Shown here: in pieces, positions 58,319 to 64,000 of the stretch
How the letters are laid out: the number at the start of each line of letters is the position of its first letter
Numbering within the stretch: the stretch's first letter is position 1
The notes under the pieces: model-generated
The model's input: the letters and a program-made list of their open reading frames with translations, nothing else
Databases searched by the model: none
What the model was told of the DNA's origin: nothing
Assembly: GCF_030272615.1 (NCBI RefSeq)
Contig: NC_081415.1
Span: 420,540,257 to 420,604,256, forward strand
Source: Cryptomeria japonica
Lineage: Eukaryota; Streptophyta; Pinopsida; Cupressales; Cupressaceae
Reading direction: 5' to 3'
Length of the DNA stretch: 64,000 nucleotides
Position numbers and translations under genes: made by a program

Positions 58319-60979
58319 ATGCACGGAACGAGATCAGTCACAAAAGGACAATCTTTATCCCAGTTAGATTTCTCTCAACGAAAGAACAAAGACAAAGAAT
58401 CCATGAATGAATCCATGAGAGAAAGGTACAATCAGTATAAACATGAAAGCAACCAACATTCACCTTTAAGAGAACAGGATAGAGCAACCACTTCAAGCCC
58501 AGTGAATGAGGATTTGGTTGCAGCATATAAAGCTCAGAAGGGGCGATGTCAAATTCCCCCTGGTTTCGAAAATCATGAAGCACGATCCAGACAAAACACA
58601 CCACTTTCATCAGGATCAGGTATGGCGGATCCTGCGGATAGATTTACAGATTTAACTAGACAAATGATGGAGGCAGCTGCTGAGATGAGAGATTCAGGAA
58701 GGACTCAGGAATGTTTGGAACTGTGTGCTAAATTAGGCATAAATGTTGGTGAGGATGACTTTAATAAAGATGTAAACAACTACAAGAAAAAATATGCTCA
58801 GGGAGTGGGTAAGACGAAGGGTAATGATTTTAAGGCTTATGAGAACCCCTTGTTTGGTAGCAAAAAGGATGATCATGTGCAATCAAGTGCACCACCAGTC
58901 CAGCCAAATTCACATACAAACTTTACTGCTCATAATCAGTTCCCGCCTCCTGGTCAATTTTATAACCAACATCCACCCCCTAATCAGTTTCAATATCAAC
59001 ACCAGAATCAATACCCTTTTCCTTATCAAAATATGAACCAAAACTTTGGGAATCCTCATGGGGGGCATGGACTAATAAATATGGAACAAATGAGGCAGTT
59101 TGATTTTTCAGGAATGATGGTATACCCATATCCTATCCCAAATGAAATCAGGACCGCAATACCAAGATTCATAGGAAGTAATGCAGTTTCAGGTGAGGCT
59201 CATTGTAAAGCCTTTGATGCAGTGATCGAGGATTCTGGTTTACCATACGAAGATGTTAAGATCAGGTTGTTTATGCAGTCATTAATAGAAGATGCAAGAG
59301 ATTGGTTTAGGACGTTGCCTGATGCATCCATTAGAAATCTTGCAGAATTCAAAGACTTGTTCCTTGAGCAGTATGGAGACCATAACAGCCCTGAATTTGC
59401 TTTGCATGAAATCATTAGCATAAAAAAGGAGCAAAATGAATCAGTGATAGATTTTAACAAAAGATTTAATAGGGTTCTAAACAAAATCCCCAATAGGATG
59501 AAACCACTACCTGAGGTGAGCATTCTATATTACATCAATGCTTATGATAGTAAAACAAACTATGAGCTGAGAACCAGAAATCCTAGAGACCTCCGAGATG
59601 TTATGAAAGACGCCATTGTTATAGAAAATAACAGGAAGGCTGTTGGTCAAGTGGGGAAAAGAGAGGATGCAAGGTTGCACAATCCTAAAGCACCCAAGGT
59701 TAATAAAGACGAAGATAAGCTTGACAAAGTTTTAAATGCCCTAAAAGATTTATCTGTGAGGGTAAACAAAACAGAGAAACAACAATATTACCGTCCTAAG
59801 AGGCCCAGATTGCATGACATGCCCTATAACACTACATGGAAAGATGGAAAACCAGTAGACAGGAATCACAAAGATAACCAGCAAATTCCAGGTCCCTTGA
59901 AAAGAACAGTGAACTATACTCAAGATGATGACATGTGGTGTTATGCTTGCAATATGCCACATGCTCCCTCTTTGTGCGCTGTAGCAAAAGGATTGCAGGA
60001 GGAAGAGGATGGTTATGAAGAACATATGGGTGACCCAACTGTTAACATGATATCCTTTGCACAAGAAGGAAGATCAGATTCCATGAACATTGATCAATGC
60101 TCTGTAACCACTAGCAAAAATGAAAGTGTTAAGCTCAGAATCCCTACCGAAGAAGAAAAAAGAAGAATTACAGCTTATGTCATTGCACAAGCAAAAAGGA
60201 CTTATGATTTAAGGAATAGAATGGTGAATCCGGAGCAGGGTAAACCTACTAGTCTTTTTATGAAAGAAACTGATGAGACACTCAAGCGAATAAACAAAGC
60301 AACTAAGACTAAGGAGGTTGTACCAAAGAATAATACAAAGGGTCTTGATGTTCAAAAGGAAGAAATAGTAAAATTTCCTTCAGCACAACACTCTACTTCA
60401 TTTGATATTTCAACTGCATTAACACAATTAAAAGTTTCTGTTCCATTGATGGAAATAATGAGGTTTCCTGAGTACAGAGAAAAAAATTTGGAGATGATTT
60501 CAGGTATCCAAGAAGAAAAGGTAAATGAACAGAAACAAGAAGTTCCAACAGGTGACAGTAATGAACAAATGGCCCCAGTTATATATTTAGGGTCCACTAT
60601 AACCAAAAACCCAACACAGGTAGACCCATTTTATCTCACTTTGGTGATAAACAACAAGAGAATAAAGAATTGTATGATCGATTCAGGAGCAGCTATGAAT
60701 GTCATGCCTGTTGGGGTAATGAAAGAACTTGGATTGGAAGTTGATACTACCTTTGGGAAATGCTATGCCATGGACAACAGATCAGTCCCAGTGGTTGGTG
60801 TTATGAAGGATGTAGAGTTCAGATTAGCAGCCTGTCTGGAAGCATTGCATAAAACAGATATTACAGTGGTAGATGTTCCTCCAAACTATGGAATGTTGTT
60901 GTCTAGGCAGTGGTCAAATATGATTGGTGGATATGTGCAGCTGGATTTGTCATATGCTACGATTCCAATCAATGGATAG
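58319..60979 (+). CDS. Ty3/gypsy gag-protease, 886 codons, intact
   Basis: ATG at 58319 lies about 95 bp after the primer site. Residues 1-190 are charged, and 195-250 are Gln/Pro/Asn-rich. Residues 260-440 form the retrotransposon gag domain ('EDARDWFRTLPDASIRNLAE', 'EFKDLFLEQYGD', 'FNKRFNRVLNKIP'). Near residue 539 is a short finger 'CYACNMPHAPSLC' (C-x2-C-x3-H-x4-C). A retropepsin lies at about 775-870 with 'NCMIDSGAAMNVMP' (catalytic D-S-G) and 'YGMLLSRQW' as flap/end motif. The frame closes at TAG 60977. The same frame is open again on the other side, so gag-protease and pol may have been one polyprotein, or the TAG may be read through. Capsid assembly and polyprotein cleavage are the inferred roles. 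Confidence 0.93.
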   Translation: MHGTRSVTKGQSLSQLDFSQRKNKDKESMNESMRERYNQYKHESNQHSPLREQDRATTSSPVNEDLVAAYKAQKGRCQIPPGFENHEARSRQNTPLSSGSGMADPADRFTDLTRQMMEAAAEMRDSGRTQECLELCAKLGINVGEDDFNKDVNNYKKKYAQGVGKTKGNDFKAYENPLFGSKKDDHVQSSAPPVQPNSHTNFTAHNQFPPPGQFYNQHPPPNQFQYQHQNQYPFPYQNMNQNFGNPHGGHGLINMEQMRQFDFSGMMVYPYPIPNEIRTAIPRFIGSNAVSGEAHCKAFDAVIEDSGLPYEDVKIRLFMQSLIEDARDWFRTLPDASIRNLAEFKDLFLEQYGDHNSPEFALHEIISIKKEQNESVIDFNKRFNRVLNKIPNRMKPLPEVSILYYINAYDSKTNYELRTRNPRDLRDVMKDAIVIENNRKAVGQVGKREDARLHNPKAPKVNKDEDKLDKVLNALKDLSVRVNKTEKQQYYRPKRPRLHDMPYNTTWKDGKPVDRNHKDNQQIPGPLKRTVNYTQDDDMWCYACNMPHAPSLCAVAKGLQEEEDGYEEHMGDPTVNMISFAQEGRSDSMNIDQCSVTTSKNESVKLRIPTEEEKRRITAYVIAQAKRTYDLRNRMVNPEQGKPTSLFMKETDETLKRINKATKTKEVVPKNNTKGLDVQKEEIVKFPSAQHSTSFDISTALTQLKVSVPLMEIMRFPEYREKNLEMISGIQEEKVNEQKQEVPTGDSNEQMAPVIYLGSTITKNPTQVDPFYLTLVINNKRIKNCMIDSGAAMNVMPVGVMKELGLEVDTTFGKCYAMDNRSVPVVGVMKDVEFRLAACLEALHKTDITVVDVPPNYGMLLSRQWSNMIGGYVQLDLSYATIPING

Positions 60980-61027
60980 GAAGTAAAAATTGATAGAGAA
61001 CCCCAGTCCACATATATCATAGAAGAC

Positions 61028-62602
61028 ATGGAAGAAGCAGTAAACCAAATATGCTTTTTGCAAACTGATATGGACAATTTCCAAGTGCAGTTGACAAAAC
61101 CTAAATTTAAAGAGTGGATCCCCATTGAGTCATGTCTAACTGAAAGGGATGATCAAGTATGGAAAATGTTCTTTGATGGGTCTTGTAGTAAGGAAGGAAG
61201 TGGGGCTGGAATCCTATTTGTTTCACCCACAGGGGAAACTTACAAGTATTCTTTCAAGTTGTTATTTGAATGCACTAATAACATTGCAGAATATGAAGCT
61301 CTACTCACTGGTCTTAACATAGCAGTCAAGCATGGAATTAAATTGCTAAGTGTCTTTGGTGATTCGAAATTGATAGTTTCACAGGTAAAGGAGAAATATG
61401 CCTCAAGACACTTAAGATTGAAACAATACAGAAATGCTGTTTGGGATACTATGGAGCTTTTTGATGCTTTTCAGATAAATTGGATAGATAGGTCGAAGAA
61501 CATCATGGCAGATTTTTTGGCAAATATTGCATTAAAAAATAATGATATAACGCTAACTGGGATATCTGAAGTAGAGATGAAAGTAAGACCATCTGTTCCT
61601 GACAACTTATACAATTGGCAAGTGTTTCAAGATGATGCAGATCTGCTGAACTTCTTACAGTGTGTTGATCATTATCGGATTCAAGCTATAAATTTTAATG
61701 ACTTTGTGGAAAAAACTGAAGGTAAAGAAACTTTATTTGGACATGAAATCATACAACTAAAGTCAAACAAATTACCAAGAGGCCTAGTAGCATTAGAAAG
61801 AACTTTTAATGCTCAGGATGTGATTGAGACTAAAGGATCAACTGTTAAAGAGAGTGATGTTGAACAAGCCAATCTAGGAAGCGAAGAAACCCCCAGAAAT
61901 GTTTTCATTGGAAAAAAATTAACTCCTACCATGAGGCAACAACTGATAATATTGCTAAAAAGATACAAACATGTGTTTGCATGGTCTTATGAAGATCTCA
62001 AAACTTATAGGGAAGATCTTTTTCAACATGAGATACCACTTAAGCCAGAAGCTAAACCATTCAGACAAAAGCAGAGACCCATTAATCCAACACTGTTACC
62101 AAAAATGAGGGAAGAGATCATAAAGATGAAAGACGCGGGAATTATTGAACCCTACAGATATTCCACATGGGTCTCTAACTTGGTACTGGTCAGGAAGAAA
62201 AATGGGGATATTAGATTGTGTGTGGACTTTAGGAATTTAAACATATCATCTCTAAAGGATAATTATCCATTGCCAAATATGGATAACATGCTGCAGAAGG
62301 TGACAGGGTGTGAGTTATTATCTATGATGGATGGATTTTCAGGTTATAATCAGGTGAAAGTTAAAGAAACTAAAAAATATAAGACAACCTTTACAACTCC
62401 ATGGGGCACTTATGTCTATGCACGAATGCCGTTCGGATTGACTAATGCTGGTGCTACATTTCAAAGGGCAATGGATGTGGCTTTTGCAGAGCTGATTGAT
62501 GTAATCATGGTAGTATACCAAGACGACTTAACTGCATACTCAAAGAAAGCTAATGATCATTGTGAGCACCTTGAAAGAATATGGGATTTCCTTGAATCCT
62601 AA
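61028..62602 (+). CDS. pol: archaeal-type RNase H fused in front of reverse transcriptase
   Basis: Same frame as gag-protease; with the 48-bp stretch after TAG 60977 the open pol frame begins at 60980. Residues 45-165 from ATG 61028 form an RVT_3/archaeal-type RNase H: 'WKMFFDGSCSKEGSGAGIL' (first D), 'NIAEYEALLTGL' (E), 'VFGDSKLIVSQV' (D), 'NIMADFLANIAL' (D). The DEDD set looks complete. Residues about 320-515 are the RT: 'TWVSNLVLVRKKNGDIRLC' + 'VDFRNLN', 'LLSMMDGFSGYNQV', 'ARMPFGLTNAGATFQRAM', 'VVYQDDLTAYS' (YxDD present). Known Tat elements carry such an RNase H after the RT. The frame ends prematurely at about 62600 because of a small deletion near 62575 that shifts the frame just after the RT palm. 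Confidence 0.92.
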   Translation: MEEAVNQICFLQTDMDNFQVQLTKPKFKEWIPIESCLTERDDQVWKMFFDGSCSKEGSGAGILFVSPTGETYKYSFKLLFECTNNIAEYEALLTGLNIAVKHGIKLLSVFGDSKLIVSQVKEKYASRHLRLKQYRNAVWDTMELFDAFQINWIDRSKNIMADFLANIALKNNDITLTGISEVEMKVRPSVPDNLYNWQVFQDDADLLNFLQCVDHYRIQAINFNDFVEKTEGKETLFGHEIIQLKSNKLPRGLVALERTFNAQDVIETKGSTVKESDVEQANLGSEETPRNVFIGKKLTPTMRQQLIILLKRYKHVFAWSYEDLKTYREDLFQHEIPLKPEAKPFRQKQRPINPTLLPKMREEIIKMKDAGIIEPYRYSTWVSNLVLVRKKNGDIRLCVDFRNLNISSLKDNYPLPNMDNMLQKVTGCELLSMMDGFSGYNQVKVKETKKYKTTFTTPWGTYVYARMPFGLTNAGATFQRAMDVAFAELIDVIMVVYQDDLTAYSKKANDHCEHLERIWDFLES

Positions 62603-63428
62603 GAAATGCCACTTTGGTGTTGAAGAGGGAAAGTTACTTGGACACATAGTATCCAAGGAAGGGGTGAGAATTGACCCTGAAAGGGTAGCGGCTATCAATG
62701 AGGTTCCCATCCCCCGAACTATCAAGGCCATTCAATCATTCTTGGGACAAATTAATTTTGTAAGAAGGTTTATTTTGAATTTTGTAGACATAGTAAAACC
62801 TATAGTAAGGATGTTAAAGAAAGAGGCCCAAATAGATTGGACTGAGGAAGCAATTGATTCCTTTGTGGCGATCAAAAAAGCAATTTCTGAGGCACCAGTA
62901 CTAATCTCCCCAGATTTTGGTAGACCTTTTATAATATTCTCATTCGCCTCCTATCACACAATAGCAGCAGTATTGTTGCAGAAAAATCCAGAAGGGTATG
63001 AGCAGCCCATTGCATATTTTAGCAAGTCTTTGAGCCCTTAAGAAGTAAAATATGAATTGAATGAAAAGCAAGCTTACGCTTTGGTCAAATCAGTAAAATA
63101 GTTTAGACCATACTTGGTAGGGGCTGAAGTTATAGCTTATGTTCCCAATGCAGCAGTGAAAGATATCTTCAGACAGACTGAGGTCACGGGCAAAAGATGT
63201 AAATGGATCAACCAAATACAAGAATTCAACATTGAGCTCAAAATTTCACAGGTTATCAAAGGACAAGGGTTGGCCAAACTCATGACAGGAACTGAAATTG
63301 AGGAGTCTTGTGTAAATCAAGTTGGGTGGGAAGAAGCTAACTTCAGTATTGAGAATACAGCATGGTACACTGATATCATATACTACCTTAAGCACTTGAA
63401 ATGCCCGGATGGTATGACTGATAATTAG
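62583..63428 (+). pseudogene. pol continued: RT thumb and degenerate gypsy-type RNase H
   Basis: In the next frame, 'YGISLNPKKCHFGVEEGKLL' and 'FLGQINFVRRFI' continue the RT. An RNase H-like block follows ('AAVLLQKNPEGYEQPIAYFS', 'NEKQAYALVK', 'FRPYLVGAEVIAYVPN'). Where active gypsy RNases H have Asp (D-A-S, T-D-H, A-D-x-L), this copy has F-S-F-A-S, AYVPN and GLAKLM; only the Glu is kept. This matches the degenerate tether-like RNase H known from Tat elements and retroviruses that own a second RNase H. In-frame stops: TAA 63039, TAG 63099, TAG 63426. Confidence 0.85.
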
Positions 63429-64000
63429 AGGAGAGCTTTGAAGTTAAAATCTGCAAGATATGTAATTGTCAATGGGGACTTATATTGGAAAAACAGAGAT
63501 GGGATATTATTATTATGTCTAGATAACTACCAAGCAGAGAAAGTTCTTCATGAGATGCATGATGGGGTTTGTGGTGGTCATTTCTCGGCTAAGACTACTA
63601 CACATAAGATATTGAGAGCTGGATATTTTTGGCCATGTGTTTTCAATGACTCTTATAGATATGTCAGAAAGTGTGAAGCTTGTCAAAAATTTTCAAGCAA
63701 AATGAAATATCAAGGGTCACTCCCATTGAGACCAATGTTGGCTGAGGAACCATTTCAACAGTGGGGGATAGATTTCATAAGGGAGATATCAGAAAGATCT
63801 AGTGCAGGACACAGATGGATACTAGTCGCTACAGACTATTTTACCAAGTGGGTGGAGGCAATACCCACTAGACAGGCCACTAGCAAAGTGGTGATAAAAT
63901 TCATAATGGAGAACATCATTACTAGATTCGGTGTTCCTGCAAAGATCATCTCAGACAATGGTATGTCCTTTAGGTTAGAGGAATTCAACACTTTTTGTGA
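63429..64000 (+). CDS. pol continued: integrase, runs off the window
   Basis: Same frame as the preceding block, open from 63429 to the window end (190 codons and two bases). It has the gypsy integrase HHCC finger ('LHEMHDGVCGGHFSAKTT', 'YVRKCEACQKF') and the RNase H-fold core with 'QWGIDFIREI' (first catalytic D) and 'AKIISDNGMSF' (second D). The final Glu lies beyond the window. It would insert the cDNA into the nuclear genome. There is no second archaeal-type RNase H between 63300 and the integrase finger. Integrity of the C-terminus is unknown. Confidence 0.88.

Noticed and set aside
59200-60064. Minus-strand frames of 84-107 codons
   Set aside because: Shadows of the intact gag-protease frame on the plus strand.
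1-64000. tRNA, rRNA or organelle-derived genes
   Set aside because: None recognised by eye. The only tRNA-related sequences are primer binding sites at 48404 and 58206, plus weak ones at 2250 and 10237.

Overview
The window looks like nuclear DNA of a seed plant with a large, repeat-filled genome, most likely a gymnosperm such as a conifer. That assignment is an inference from nested and decayed LTR retrotransposons of several ages, LINE fragments, hAT transposons and very sparse host coding sequence. No rRNA, tRNA, CRISPR array or prokaryote-style operon was seen. The only convincing host gene is the 5' part of a minus-strand gene for an RMD1/DUF155-family mitochondrial protein (RETARDED ROOT GROWTH type), two exons at 8652-9268.

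Layout, left half. 1-4587 is AT-rich non-coding DNA with small hairpins and LTR-like scraps. 4588-7902 is a hAT transposon with exact 8-bp target duplications and a broken DUF659/hAT-dimerisation transposase. 8652-9268 is the host gene. 10040-11954 is a short, non-coding LTR element with tRNA-iMet primer site. 12280-15000 holds a decayed LINE RNase H and pieces of a minus-strand LTR element. 16252-20129 is a 3.87-kb LTR-type unit without coding capacity, flanked by TGGCA duplications. 20170-26530 carries four LINE remnants, one with a 12-bp target duplication and A-tail. 30127-30809 is a very large AT-type microsatellite next to a perfect 67-bp tandem duplication.

Layout, right half. 32340-37680 is a decayed plus-strand Ty3/gypsy (gag, protease, start of RT). 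It converges on a minus-strand gypsy (gag-protease at 42.0-40.2 kb, polypurine tract and LTR at 39.3 kb). 42.5-45.6 kb is a second, different hAT-like transposase. 46418-52179 is a decayed minus-strand coiled-coil ORF of unknown function, split by a Ty1/copia element (46858-51096, TCAAT duplications) that lost its RT and most of its 3' LTR. 52.4-56.6 kb reads as the 3' end of a minus-strand Tat-like gypsy: integrase C-terminus, then a spliced plant-mobile-domain (PMD) gene running antisense to the element, then polypurine tract and LTR.

57.0-64.0 kb is the youngest-looking element, a plus-strand Ty3/gypsy with LTR, tRNA primer site, an 886-codon gag-protease frame and a pol frame that runs off the window. 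Its domain order is protease, archaeal-type RNase H, reverse transcriptase, degenerate RNase H, integrase. An RNase H in front of the RT, with catalytic residues intact while the usual one after the RT has lost them, is the most interesting structure here. The second is the antisense PMD gene between integrase and 3' LTR.
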